Source: Streptomyces sp. CB01881 (GTDB lineage: Bacteria > Actinomycetota > Actinomycetes > Streptomycetales > Streptomycetaceae). From it: a stretch of DNA of 64,000 nucleotides. The position numbers were made by a program, and so were the translations under genes. Numbering within the stretch: position 1 is the stretch's first letter; every line of letters begins with the position of its first letter. Of this stretch, positions 42,735 to 51,496 are shown piece by piece. The notes under the pieces were generated by a model. That model worked only from the letters and a program-made list of their open reading frames with translations, had not been told where the DNA came from and ran no database searches. The stretch spans positions 1,342,870-1,406,869 of the forward strand of contig NZ_CP026498.1 in assembly GCF_002953255.1 (NCBI RefSeq), given 5' to 3'.

Positions 42735-42800
42735 GCCCCTCCCTCGCCGCCATTCCCCGCCCCTCCCTCGCCGCCATTCCCCGCCCCTCCCTCGCCACCC
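42735..42800. repeat. 24-bp tandem repeat, about 2.75 copies
   Basis: Unit starting GCCCCTCCCTCGCC at 42735, 42759 and 42783. The strand shows strong pyrimidine bias. Confidence 0.85.
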
Positions 42801-42814
42801 TTCCCTCCCTACTA

Positions 42815-42833
42815 TTTCTCAACGTGATAGAAA
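42815..42833 (+). promoter_or_regulatory. Candidate operator TTTCT-N9-AGAAA
   Basis: An inverted repeat in an AT-rich patch 35 bases upstream of the dehydrogenase start. ROK repressors use AT-rich palindromes of this spacing, so the neighbouring ROK protein is a candidate ligand. Confidence 0.45.
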
Positions 42834-42867
42834 CTCTCCCATGGGCACTCGACCAAGGGAGACGCGA

Positions 42868-43867
42868 ATGTTCGCAGCCGCCTTCGCGATGGACCCGGGG
42901 CGTTTTCCCGACGGGTACGGCCCCGAGGCCCTCGCCCGGGTGGCCCGCCTGGCCGACGTGGCCGAGAACGGGACGGCCCCCCGGCGGGGTGTGGAGCACC
43001 GAACGGCTGGCCGCCGAACCGGAGGCGCTGCGCGGTGTCGAGGTACTGTTCATCGGCTGGGGCGGTCCCGTGCTGGACGCCCCGACCCTCGCCCGCCTGC
43101 CCCGGCTGCGCCTGGTGGCCTACGCCGCAGGCTCGGTAGGCCGGATCGCCACCGAGGCGTTCTGGGCCGCCGGGGTCCCGATCGTCACCGCCGCCCAGAC
43201 CAACGCCGTCCCGGTGGCCGAGTTCGCCGTCGCCCAGATCGTCTACGCCCTGAAGAACGGCTGGCGCCACGTCCTCGCGGCCCGCGCCGCCCGCGCGCCG
43301 GTCCGGGCCGGCCGGGCGCGCGGCGCGTACAGGCCGACCGTCGGCGTGCTCTCGCTCGGCGCCATCGGCCGGCTGGTCTGCGAGCGGCTGCGCGACTACG
43401 ACGTCCGGGTCGTCGCCCACGACCCGTACGTGCCCGCCCCGACGGGCGTCCGACCGGTCGGCCTCGACGAACTCTTCGCCACCGCCGACGTGGTGAGCGT
43501 CCACACCCCGCTCACCGCCGAGACCAGGGGGCTGGTCGGACGCCGGTTGCTCGCCTCGATGAAGCCCGGCGCGACCCTGGTCAACACCGCGCGCGGCGCC
43601 GTCCTGGACGAGCCCGCCCTGCTCGCCGTCCTCGCCGAACGGCCGGACCTGTTCGCCGTGTTGGACGTCACCGACCCCGAGCCGGCGGTGCCCGGCTCGC
43701 CGTTGTTCACACTCCCCAACGTCATGGTGACCCCGCACCTCGCCGGCAGCCTGGCGCTGGAGCGCCGGCGCCTCGGGGACCTGGTGGTGGGCGAGTTCGA
43801 GCGTTGGACGGCCGGCGAGCCACTGCGCTGGGCTCTCGACGCGGACGCCTACGAGCGGATGGCCTGA
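42868..43867 (+). pseudogene. D-2-hydroxyacid dehydrogenase with N-terminal frameshift
   Basis: The ATG at 42868 (with AAGGGAG upstream) begins MFAAAFAMDPGRFPDGYGPE, which reads correctly to ENGT. A run of six Cs at 42977-42982 has one base too many. The protein resumes in the next frame as GGVWSTERLAAEPEALRG and stays open to 43867. The downstream part is a complete 2-hydroxyacid dehydrogenase core: NAD-binding TVGVLSLGAIGRLVCERL, Arg in VNTARGAVLDEPAL, and the catalytic His in VMVTPHLAGSLA. Such enzymes reduce 2-ketoacids with NADH. The frameshift may be real decay, phase variation at the C tract, or a sequencing error. Confidence 0.8.
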
Positions 43868-43869
43868 CC

Positions 43870-44310
43870 ATGACGACACCCGACGACCGTCCCGACGGCT
43901 CCGGCCGCCCCGACGGGCAGGACCGTCCCGACGGCTCCGGCAAGCCCGACGGCCCTGACCGTCCCGACATCCTCGTCGTCCTGACGGACCAGCAGACCGC
44001 CGACGCCATGAGCGCGGCCGGCAATCCGCACCTCGCCACGCCGAACATGGACGCGCTGGCCGCCGCCGGCACCAACTACCGCCAGGCGTACTGCCCCCAG
44101 CCGCTCTGCGCGCCGTCCCGGGCGAGCCTGCTCTTCGACCTGGACGCCGATCCCGGCGAGATGGTCAACCTGGCGGTGGGCGCCCGGCACGCGGAGCCGC
44201 TGGACCGGTTCCGCGCCCTGCTCGTCGGGCACTGCGCAGGCACCGGTGACCCGTTCGCCCGGTTCGTCCCGGCCCCGTCGGCCGACGGCACCACCTGGCG
44301 GCCGGTCGGA
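43870..44310 (+). pseudogene. Sulfatase with internal deletion
   Basis: The ATG at 43870, three bases after the dehydrogenase stop, begins a Gly/Pro/Asp/Arg repeat leader. The sulfatase N-terminus follows (DILVVLTDQQTADAMSAAGN, NMDALAAAGTNYRQAYCPQP). The modification motif CAPSRAS is present, where Cys would become formylglycine. Directly after ASL the sequence jumps to LFDLDADPGEMVNLAVGARH, a C-terminal sulfatase element normally some 300 residues later. The central domain is therefore deleted. The original stop is also lost, and the frame runs on over the neighbouring gene. Confidence 0.8.
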
Positions 44311-44393
44311 CGGTGTCGGTCGCCCGACGACGGCGGCCGACCGGTCTCCGTCAGCCGGCCTCCGTTCAGCCCGCCTTCGTCCGCCGGCCTCCG

Positions 44394-44843
44394 TCAGCCC
44401 TCGTCCAGGCCGAGCAGCGCGCGGGTGCGCCGGTACTTGGCCGCCAGCCGCTCCGCCGTCGCCGGGTCCAGGGTCGCCAGCCGGGCCGGGTCGGAGTTGT
44501 GGGCGAGGTCGGCCTGCTTGACCAGCAGGGCGCCGGGGGTGGCCAGGATACGGGCGGTGTACTCCTCCAGGGCCTCGCCCGGGCGCTTGGTGAGCGCGTC
44601 GACGATCGACTTGGTGGTGTCGGTGAGCGCGGCCGAGGCCAGCCAGTCCCGGGTCAGCACGTCGTCCTCGATCGCGTCGTGCAGCCAGCCCGCCGCGATC
44701 TGTTCCTCGCTTCCCCCGCGGTCCGCCACGCCGTGGGCGACCGCGGCGATGTGTTCGCTGTAGGGGTGGCCGTTCTTGTCGACCTGTCCCTCGTGCGCAC
44801 GCCGCGCGATGGTCTCCACCTCGGCCAGGCTCAGATAGTCCAC
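44394..44843 (-). CDS. HD domain phosphohydrolase (RelA/SpoT hydrolase-like, small)
   Basis: 149 residues from a GTG at 44843; the start is uncertain because the ribosome binding site is weak. The HD fold is complete: ARRAHEGQVDKNGHPYSEHI, IAAGWLHDAIEDD with the metal-binding His-Asp pair, and LLVKQADLAHNSDPARLA. This is the pattern of Mesh1/SpoT-type hydrolase domains and of related HD proteins. A ppGpp hydrolase role is possible but not shown. No synthetase domain is attached. It converges on the deleted sulfatase and diverges from the AEC transporter. Confidence 0.83.
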   Translation of the reverse strand: MDYLSLAEVETIARRAHEGQVDKNGHPYSEHIAAVAHGVADRGGSEEQIAAGWLHDAIEDDVLTRDWLASAALTDTTKSIVDALTKRPGEALEEYTARILATPGALLVKQADLAHNSDPARLATLDPATAERLAAKYRRTRALLGLDEG

Positions 44844-45022
44844 CAGGCCATCGTAGGGCTCCGGGCATCTGGTTGACTGCGGCGGTGCCGGGCGACCCCT
44901 GGCCGTGCCCACGGACCGCAGACACGACCTGTCGCCACCGCGGCAGCTCGCCGACGCGGCCATGTCGCCATGTCGCCACGTCGCCAACCCGACGAAGCGG
45001 CCCGAGCCCCCTTGAGGAACCC

Positions 45023-45961
45023 ATGCCCAGCCTGCCTCCGTTGCTCTCCGGCTTCGCCCCGATCTGGGTCCTCACCGCGGTCGGCTACCTGGTCGGACGC
45101 AGCGGCCTGCTCGGACCGCAGGCCGACATGGTCCTGAACCGCTTCGTGTTCCATGTGGCCATGCCCGCCGCACTCTTCGTGATGATCGCGCGCACCCCGC
45201 TGGACCGGTTCGCCAACGCCTCGATGCTGGCCTTCGCCGCCGGGACGGCGGTCGCGGCCGGGCTCGGGCTGCTGGCTGCGCACCGGCTGTTCGACCGGGC
45301 GCTCCCCGAGCGGGCGATCGGCGGGATGGCGGCCGGCTACGTCAACTCGGCCAACCTCGGGATCCCGGTCGCCATGCAGGTGCTCGGCGACGCCTCGTTC
45401 GTCGCTCCGGTGGTCCTCTTCCAGATCCTGCTGGTCACTCCGGCCGTGCTGACGGTGCTGGACAGCGGGCGCGCGGGCCGGCGCGCGCTGCTCACCCTCC
45501 CCCTGCGCAACCCCGTCCTGCTGGCGGTCGCCATCGGCGCCGCGGTCTCCGCGGTGACCACCGCCACGGGGTGGCACCTGCCCGACGAGGTGGAGCGGTC
45601 CTGCCAGCTGCTCGGCGGCGCCGGTGTGCCGACCGCACTGGTGGCGCTCGGCATGTCGCTGCACCATCGCCCGGCGGCCGCCGGCCCGGCCCGGTTGGCC
45701 GAGGTCGGCGTGGCCGTCGCGGTCAAGACGCTGATACAGCCCCTGGCCGCGTTCGCCGTCGGCGCGTTCCTCCTCCACCTGCCCCCGCACCAGCTGCTCA
45801 CCGTCGTGCTGTTCTCCGCCCTGCCGACCGCGCAGAACGTGTTCACCTACGCCCGCGAGTACGGCCGGGGCACCGCCCTGGCCAGGGACTCGGTGCTCTG
45901 GTCGACCCTGGTCTCGATGGCGACGCTCTCGGCCGTCAGCTGGGCACTCGGGCCGGCCTGA
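45023..45961 (+). CDS. AEC family transporter (auxin efflux carrier-like)
   Basis: 312 residues, ATG at 45023 after GAGGAA. About ten membrane helices are present, beginning FAPIWVLTAVGYLVGRSGLL. Conserved AEC features include NRFVFHVAMPAALFVMIART near the N-terminus and GYVNSANLGIPVAMQVLGD in the middle, matching the Asn-Pro-type crossover region. VLFSALPTAQNVFTYAREYG lies near the C-terminus. It exports or exchanges organic acids across the cell membrane; the substrate is unknown. Confidence 0.9.
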   Translation: MPSLPPLLSGFAPIWVLTAVGYLVGRSGLLGPQADMVLNRFVFHVAMPAALFVMIARTPLDRFANASMLAFAAGTAVAAGLGLLAAHRLFDRALPERAIGGMAAGYVNSANLGIPVAMQVLGDASFVAPVVLFQILLVTPAVLTVLDSGRAGRRALLTLPLRNPVLLAVAIGAAVSAVTTATGWHLPDEVERSCQLLGGAGVPTALVALGMSLHHRPAAAGPARLAEVGVAVAVKTLIQPLAAFAVGAFLLHLPPHQLLTVVLFSALPTAQNVFTYAREYGRGTALARDSVLWSTLVSMATLSAVSWALGPA

Positions 45962-46144
45962 CCCGGCCCGACCCGTCGCCGTCCCGGACGTCCCTGACGT
46001 CCCTGGCGTTCATGACGCCCCAAACCTCCCGGACGCCCGGACGCCCGGGCAGGAGCCGGTGGAAACCCACCCCAGGTGGACAGGAGGCGTACAACAGGGC
46101 GGAAACCTACCGGTCCCGGGCGGCCCAGTGGGATGCCGGCGGCC

Positions 46145-46492
46145 ATGACCCACGCCTACCGCGAACCCGTGGACAAGCGTCAGTGCCCCGCCGCCGTCAC
46201 CCTCCCCCCGGCCGATCTGGACCGCTTCGACACCATGCCGGACGCAGCCTTCACGATGGTGCCGCAGCTACGGTGCGAGCTGGTCGCCGGGCACGGGGGC
46301 GCCCACTCCGCGCTGGTCCAGGGCAGCGGCTACGACCTGCACTGGGCGTCCTGGCCGCAGTACGCGGTCGAGAAGGCCTCGCGCTGCCCGGCCGCGGCCG
46401 GTCCGGTCGGACCGCCCCACCTCCAGGAGCCGGAGATCTGCCTGCTGCGCGAGGGCCACCCCGGAGACCACTACGGGGAGACCTTGTTCTGA
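46145..46492 (+). CDS. Small protein with two C-x4-GHxGxH motifs (115 aa)
   Basis: ATG at 46145; longer in-frame starts lack support. Two similar motifs stand out: CELVAGHGGAHSALVQ and CLLREGHPGDHYGETLF, each with a Cys four residues before Gly-His and a second His three residues on. Repeated Cys/His sets of this kind suggest two metal sites or one shared site. A further Cys is in RCPAAAG. Similar small proteins are widespread in Streptomyces, but I do not know a name or function. Confidence 0.7.
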   Translation: MTHAYREPVDKRQCPAAVTLPPADLDRFDTMPDAAFTMVPQLRCELVAGHGGAHSALVQGSGYDLHWASWPQYAVEKASRCPAAAGPVGPPHLQEPEICLLREGHPGDHYGETLF

Positions 46493-46535
46493 GCCCTGGA
46501 CGTCGCCGGCCCAACCCTTCGCCGGCGCTCCCCCG

Positions 46536-47115
46536 TCACCCGTCCCGGACGGCGACCAGCTCGCGCCCACGCAGGGTGTAGAGCAGGCCGCGCTCGTCGG
46601 CCGCCAGCCGGGCGCCGCTGTACCACTCGGAGTCGACCTCCAGCAGGACGGTGGCGGTCAGGGTCTCCGGGTCGAGCCGGAACAGCGTCCGCTCGCTGAT
46701 CCCGTACAGCCGGCCGCGCGCCACCAGCAGCCGCGGGTTGGCCGCGGTGACCGCCCGCAGGTCGGCGCGCGGGCCGACCACGGGGACGCGGCCGCCGTCC
46801 CTCCCCGGCCGCCCCTCCTGCCCGGCCCACCCGGTCCACCCCGTCCGTCCGGCCCGTCCGGCCCTCAGGTCGACGGCGAAGGCCTGCCCGTCGACCGTGA
46901 TCCCGTACAGCCGGTGGCCGTGCACCACCAGGCTGCTGATGCCGGAACCGAAGTCGGTTCCGGTCCGCCAGAGTTCGCGCCCGGCCGCCAGGTCCCAGGC
47001 CGCCAGGCCGCCGCGCGGGCCGGTGGCCTTGGCGTTGTCGCCGCCCAGGAACGCCTGGCCGTGCCCGGCCGCAACCGCCCGTACCAACTGCTCGGCGCCC
47101 AACGGGTCGACGTGG
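46536..47115 (-). pseudogene. C-terminal fragment of a PQQ-like beta-propeller protein
   Basis: The segment reading [52 protein letters not shown] and [20 protein letters not shown] contains three to four PQQ-type propeller blades. The protein starts abruptly: on its N-terminal side it is joined in frame to an ABC transporter ATPase fragment at about 47113-47122. No signal peptide or first blades are present. A low-complexity Gly/Trp/Arg stretch near 46795-46860 interrupts one blade. Confidence 0.7.
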
Positions 47116-47469
47116 ACGACCACCCGGCCGTGCCGCATCACCAGGACCTCGTCACAGAGGTGGCGGACCAGCGCGAGGTCGTGCGAGATGAACACCCGCC
47201 CGATGCCGGTCCGCGTCCGCAGGTCGGCGAGGAGGTTGAGGATCTGCGCCTGGACGGAGACGTCCAGCGCCGAGGTCGGCTCGTCAACCACCAGCACCTC
47301 CGGCCCGACGGCGAGCGCCCGGGCGATCGCCACCCGCTGGCGCTGGCCGCCGGAGAGCCGGTGCGGCAGGGCGTCGAGCAACGCCGTTGACAGGCCGACC
47401 AGTTCGCAGAGCTCGCCGACCCGGTCGGCCGGCAGTCCGTGCACGACGAGCGGCTCGGCGAGCGCCGGG
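47116..47469 (-). pseudogene. Oligopeptide-type ABC transporter ATPase fragment
   Basis: The C-terminal half of an OppF/DppF-type ATPase: [13 protein letters not shown] at the N-terminal edge, the signature [15 protein letters not shown], Walker [21 protein letters not shown] and the H-loop [14 protein letters not shown]. Walker A and everything before it are missing. The end that should read ...GPTEQVL is replaced by propeller sequence. It is joined at both ends to unrelated fragments, so it is a relic of rearrangement rather than a functional ATPase. Confidence 0.82.
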
Positions 47470-47700
47470 GCAACTACGAGGAGCGGTGCGGCCTCGCCGT
47501 CTCCCCCGATCTGCGGCAGTGGCACCGCCTCACCCCGGACGCCCCCTGGCTCGGCGTCCGCTACGCCGACGTGGTCGCGGCCCGGGGCAGTTGGCACCTG
47601 TACTACGAGCAGACCCGGCCGGACGGCGCCCACGAGCTGAGGGTCGCCGTCCTCGACGAGTTCGCCGGCCTGAAGCCTCTGAAGCCCCACTGGCAGCTTC
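47468..47700 (+). pseudogene. C-terminal fragment of a glycoside hydrolase-like protein
   Basis: The plus-strand frame reads [36 protein letters not shown] and [20 protein letters not shown]. This is the end of a five-bladed-propeller glycosidase or related enzyme of the GH43/GH32 kind. No upstream part exists on this strand because the minus-strand ATPase fragment begins at the same point. The end of the fragment is not sharply defined. Confidence 0.65.
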
Positions 47701-47797
47701 CGGTTGCCGTAGCCCCCGGGCCCCCTTCCCCGCACCGGACCCCCGCACCGCCCCCGGTCCGCCCCGGGCCCCGCCTCGGGGGCCCGGGGCGGACCAC

Positions 47798-48256
47798 TCA
47801 GTCCGTCTCACGGGCCGCGGTGACCACCTCCGTCATCGCCAGCAGGAAGCGCCGGGCCGCCGCCAACTCCCCCGCGTCGAAGCGGCCCATCGCGGCCACC
47901 AGGTCGGCGATCAGGCCGCCGAAGAAGGCCTGCCCCAGCTCCATCGCCTGCTCCTCCACCACCAGCCTGACCTTGCGGCGGTCCCCCGGGTCGCGCTCGC
48001 GCCGGATCAGGCCGAGCCGCTCCAACCGGTCGATCAGGCCGGTGGTCCCGGCCGAGTTGAGCCGCAGCGCCTCGCCGAGCCGCCCGGGGGTCACCACCGT
48101 CCCGGCCCGCGCGGCGTCCAGCAGGTGAATCAGCGCCCGCAGGTCGGTCGGGTGCAGGCCGTGACGTCCGGCGAACTCGGCCCCGAACAGGTCGAGTTCG
48201 ACGGTCAGCCCGCGCAGCAGATGGACCAGTTGCATTGGTTCCTCGGTTTCGTCCAC
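47798..48256 (-). CDS. MarR family transcriptional regulator
   Basis: 152 residues, ATG at 48256. Winged helix of MarR type: [39 protein letters not shown], and the wing [20 protein letters not shown]. Flanking helices form the dimer interface. It probably represses itself and the divergent alpha/beta hydrolase gene through the palindrome at 48295-48309. Its ligand is unknown, though MarR proteins commonly respond to phenolic or hydrophobic compounds. Confidence 0.92.
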   Translation of the reverse strand: MDETEEPMQLVHLLRGLTVELDLFGAEFAGRHGLHPTDLRALIHLLDAARAGTVVTPGRLGEALRLNSAGTTGLIDRLERLGLIRRERDPGDRRKVRLVVEEQAMELGQAFFGGLIADLVAAMGRFDAGELAAARRFLLAMTEVVTAARETD

Positions 48257-48294
48257 CCTGCCATTCTTCCGTGGGCACGCCCGTGCGACTATTC

Positions 48295-48309
48295 TCTCGC
48301 TCAGCGAGA
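48295..48309. promoter_or_regulatory. Palindromic MarR operator candidate
   Basis: TCTCGCT-C-AGCGAGA is a perfect 7+7 inverted repeat. A second half-site (TCAGCGAG) follows at 48317. It lies in the short divergent intergenic region between marR and the hydrolase gene. Confidence 0.7.
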
Positions 48310-48351
48310 TTATTGATCAGCGAGTGAGTTCGCGATCCACCGGAGGACACG

Positions 48352-49254
48352 ATGGCAGCACGCTCCACCAGGACGTCCGGCACCGCCGACCCCGCCGCAC
48401 CCCCGGAAGCCAGCCTCGGCCGCTTCCTCGCCGCGTACGACGCGGCCCTGGCCCGCTGGCCCGTCCCCATCGAGGCCCTCACCGTCCGCACCCCGCACGG
48501 CACCACCCGGGTCAACGCCTGTGGCCCCCGCGACGGCCGCCCGCTGGTGCTGCTCCACGGCGGCGGCGCCACCTCCACCAGCTGGCTCGCCAACGTCGGG
48601 GCGCTCGCCTCCGCGGGCCACCGGGTCCTCGCCGTCGACCTCATCGGCGACCCCGGTCGCAGCATCCTCGACGGCCCGCCACTCAACGGCGTGCCCGGTC
48701 TGCTGGGCTGGCTGGACGCCGTCCTCGACGGGCTCTCCGTCCCCGAGGCCGACCTCTGCGGCCACTCGTACGGCGCCTGGATCGCGCTGGAATACGCACT
48801 GCACGCCCCGGCGCGCATCCGGCGGCTGGCCCTGCTCGACCCCACCCAGTGCTTCGCCGGCCTCCGCCCGGGCTACCTGCTGCGCGTGCTCCCCATCTTC
48901 CTGCCGCCCCGCACCGCCGGGAGGACCCGCTCCTACCTCGACTGGGAGACCCGCGGCACCGGCCTCGACCCCGCCTGGCGCGAGGTCTACGCCCTCGGCC
49001 ACGCCGGCTTCCCCGCCACCCGCCCGATCACCGGCCCGCGCCCGGCCCGCGCCCGCCTCCGTGCCCTCACCGCCCCCACCCTGGTCCTGCTCGCCGAACA
49101 GAGCCGCCCGCACGATGCCCGCCGCCTCGCCGACCTGGCCCGGCAGGCCCTCCCCACCGCCACCGTGACCGTCCTGCCCGGTCTCTCCCACCACAACCTC
49201 CTGACCGCCCGACCGGCCGAACTCAACGACCACATCACCGAGTTCCTCGCCTGA
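48352..49254 (+). CDS. Alpha/beta hydrolase
   Basis: 300 residues, ATG at 48352. The oxyanion motif is LVLLHGGGATSTSWLANV. The nucleophile elbow is LCGHSYGAWIALEYAL with Ser in GHSYG. The acid region is PTLVLLAEQSRPHDA and the catalytic His is in VLPGLSHHNLL. There is no secretion signal. The product is a cytoplasmic esterase- or lipase-like enzyme. Divergence from a MarR regulator suggests induction by its substrate or a related compound. Confidence 0.9.
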   Translation: MAARSTRTSGTADPAAPPEASLGRFLAAYDAALARWPVPIEALTVRTPHGTTRVNACGPRDGRPLVLLHGGGATSTSWLANVGALASAGHRVLAVDLIGDPGRSILDGPPLNGVPGLLGWLDAVLDGLSVPEADLCGHSYGAWIALEYALHAPARIRRLALLDPTQCFAGLRPGYLLRVLPIFLPPRTAGRTRSYLDWETRGTGLDPAWREVYALGHAGFPATRPITGPRPARARLRALTAPTLVLLAEQSRPHDARRLADLARQALPTATVTVLPGLSHHNLLTARPAELNDHITEFLA

Positions 49255-49324
49255 CTCCGCCGGGACCGACGGACCCTCCCGGGAGACCGCCTGACACCAT
49301 GAGGCGACGAACCCGGACCAGCCC

Positions 49325-49711
49325 GTGCCCCGCGAGGTGAAGGCCGTCGACACACCCGCACTGCTCGGGCTGGAGCAGCGGGCCTTCGAACTCCGCCTCG
49401 GCCAACGTCTGGACCCGGCGCGGACGGCAACCGTCGCGGCACCCGACCGACCCCACTACCTGTAGCCGGCGCTGTGGCACAACCTGTCCCACCGCCCGTC
49501 CGTCCCGAGCCAGTTGCGATGCGAGCCACTGATCACACTGCGCGCGGGAGAGCACCCGGTGAGCCTGCTCGACGTGCTCCCCGACGGCTTCGGCCCGCTG
49601 CCGAGGGTGACCTCACGTGACGAGGGCACCCGCATCCGCCGACTCCTCGACGGCGCCCCGTCAGTCCGGGAACGGCTCCTGCACACGGGCGGGCAGCGCC
49701 CTTCCCCGTGA
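49325..49711 (+). pseudogene. Hypothetical gene broken by in-frame TAG
   Basis: A single frame from GTG 49325 to the TGA at 49709-49711 is interrupted only by TAG at 49463-49465. Before it, the frame reads LLGLEQRAFELRLGQRLDPA and ends APDRPHYL. After it, PALWHNLSHRPSVPSQLRCE, LITLRAGEHPVSLLDVLPDG and RIRRLLDGAPSVRERLL continue naturally. The protein family is not recognised. Either the gene is dead or the downstream part is made from the GTG at 49560. Confidence 0.6.
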
Positions 49712-49734
49712 AGCCACGCGCACGCCCGGATCCG

Positions 49735-49835
49735 GATCCGCGCGGATCCGCATCGGGGCGGGTCTGCATCAGGGCGGGTCCGCACCGGGGTGGACCTGCA
49801 TCGGGGCGGATCCGCACCGGGGTGGGCCGGGGAGG
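49735..49835. repeat. Degenerate ~17-bp tandem repeats
   Basis: Variants of GGGCGGATCCGCATC recur about six times between two genes. Confidence 0.75.
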
Positions 49836-49879
49836 GCCCGCGGCACCGTCGCGGTCGGCCGTCGGGCAGTCTCGTCGTC

Positions 49880-50623
49880 ATGACCCCACCCCTCAACGCC
49901 TCCCGGTCCGCCCTCATCGACGAACTGGCCCACTCCGGCGCCAGGCTCGCCGGCACTCTCGCCGCCCTGACCGGGGACGACCTGCGCGCCGCCTCCGCCC
50001 TCCCCGGCTGGACCCGCGCACACGTCGTCGCCCACCTCGCCCGCAGCGCCGACGCCTACCGCCGGCTGCTGAACACCGCCCGTACCGGCGTCGAACCGGG
50101 GCCGCGCCCCGACGCCGGAGCCCTGGCCCGCGCCGTCGAGAACAGCACGGCCCGACCGGCCCCCGACCTGGTGAACGACCTGCACGACTCCCTCGCCGCC
50201 CTCATCGAGGACGCGCGGTCCATGCCCGCCACCGCATGGGACGCGGAGGTGACGGCGGCAGCCGGCTGGCCGCACCCGGCGCGGTTCACCCTGTACCGCT
50301 GCTGGCGCGAGCTGGAGGCCCACCACACCGACCTGGCTGCCGGCCACGGCCCGTCCGACTGGCCCGCCCCCTACGTCGCCTGGGCGCTCGACGACACCCT
50401 CACCACCCTGGCCGCCCTCGACTTCCCGCTCGGCCGGGTCGACGCCGTCGACCTGGGCCGACGATGGACCCTCGCGCCGTCCGGCCCCGCCGTCACCGCC
50501 CCCGGCCACGCCATCCTCGCCTGGCTCACCGGCCGCGCCGGCACCGCCCCCCTCACCATCACCGGCGGCCCCCTCCCCACACCCCCGGCCTGGCCACTCC
50601 CTCCGACACGGACCTGGACCTGA
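49880..50623 (+). CDS. Maleylpyruvate isomerase family mycothiol-dependent protein
   Basis: 247 residues, ATG at 49880. An N-terminal DinB-like bundle with LAGTLAALTGDDLRAASALP, WTRAHVVAHLARSADAYRRL (metal-binding His) and later LYRCWRELEAHHTDLAAGH matches the mycothiol-dependent maleylpyruvate isomerase fold. The C-terminal domain contains GHAILAWLTGRAG. Characterised members isomerise maleylpyruvate with mycothiol as cofactor, but many Streptomyces paralogues have unknown substrates. No gentisate pathway genes are nearby. Confidence 0.88.
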   Translation: MTPPLNASRSALIDELAHSGARLAGTLAALTGDDLRAASALPGWTRAHVVAHLARSADAYRRLLNTARTGVEPGPRPDAGALARAVENSTARPAPDLVNDLHDSLAALIEDARSMPATAWDAEVTAAAGWPHPARFTLYRCWRELEAHHTDLAAGHGPSDWPAPYVAWALDDTLTTLAALDFPLGRVDAVDLGRRWTLAPSGPAVTAPGHAILAWLTGRAGTAPLTITGGPLPTPPAWPLPPTRTWT

Positions 50624-50875
50624 CCGGTCACCGCACTCGCCGTCAGCACTCTCCCTGGCCGTCAGCACACTCCCTGGCCAGGTCTCGGCCTGCGACGACG
50701 CGGACCTCCTGTTCTCCGCCCTTGCCCGCCCCCATGGAAGCGCGGCGAACACGGAGCGGGAGAAGGTGATACGCCTGACGGTTTCCACCGCGCGGCGTGG
50801 GGCCCGTTCGGCTCCGGCAGCCCGCAACCTCGGAGCGGGGTGCCGGTGTCGGAGCGGCCTGGGAGACTGCCGGCC

Positions 50876-51496
50876 ATGACGCCCATTGATCACGGTGTGC
50901 GGGAATCGTGGGACCGCATCGACGGCCGGCTGAGCGCGCACGTCCGAAAGGCCCCCGTCAGGCCGGCAGTGGATGCGACGCGCCTCCGTGCAGTCGAAGC
51001 CGAGCTGGCAGTGACGCTCCCTACCGACGTGCGGGAATGGTGGACCCTGGGCAACGTCAGAGCCGACTACTGGATCCCGGGACCCTTCGCTCCGGTGACG
51101 CTGGAGGAGGCCCTGGAGACACGAGAGATCTGGCTTCTCGTCGCGGATCAGGAGGAATCGCACTTCGATCGGAGTGGGGCGGACGAACCCCGGTTCCTGC
51201 CGGAGTTCATGCCGATCGCGATGAGTCCTGGTGGTGATGGCCTCATCGTCGATCTTCGGGTCGGCGAGCACCACGGCGCGGTCTTCTTGTGGGATCACGA
51301 GCGCAGGGGGCTCGGGACCCCGTTGTGGGACTCCGTCGGCTCGATGCTTCAGGACATCGGCGTCGCACTCGGGTCCCGGACGCCGGTCCTGCGTCGACAC
51401 ACTGCTCCCGGCGGCGCCGAAGCGGCCTGCACCGGCGAGGGCAACGGCTCGGGCGACCAGATCAACGACTCAGCTGATCGCCCGCACACTGCCTGA
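50876..51496 (+). CDS. SMI1/KNR4 (SUKH) family protein
   Basis: 206 residues, ATG at 50876. The SUKH pattern is visible: RAVEAELAVTLPTDVREWWT at the N-terminus, FLPEFMPIAMSPGGDGLIVD in the core, and GAVFLWDHERRG before the C-terminal helix. A polar tail of about 35 residues follows. SUKH proteins are frequent immunity proteins against polymorphic toxins, but also serve other roles. No toxin gene is recognised next to it. Confidence 0.85.
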   Translation: MTPIDHGVRESWDRIDGRLSAHVRKAPVRPAVDATRLRAVEAELAVTLPTDVREWWTLGNVRADYWIPGPFAPVTLEEALETREIWLLVADQEESHFDRSGADEPRFLPEFMPIAMSPGGDGLIVDLRVGEHHGAVFLWDHERRGLGTPLWDSVGSMLQDIGVALGSRTPVLRRHTAPGGAEAACTGEGNGSGDQINDSADRPHTA

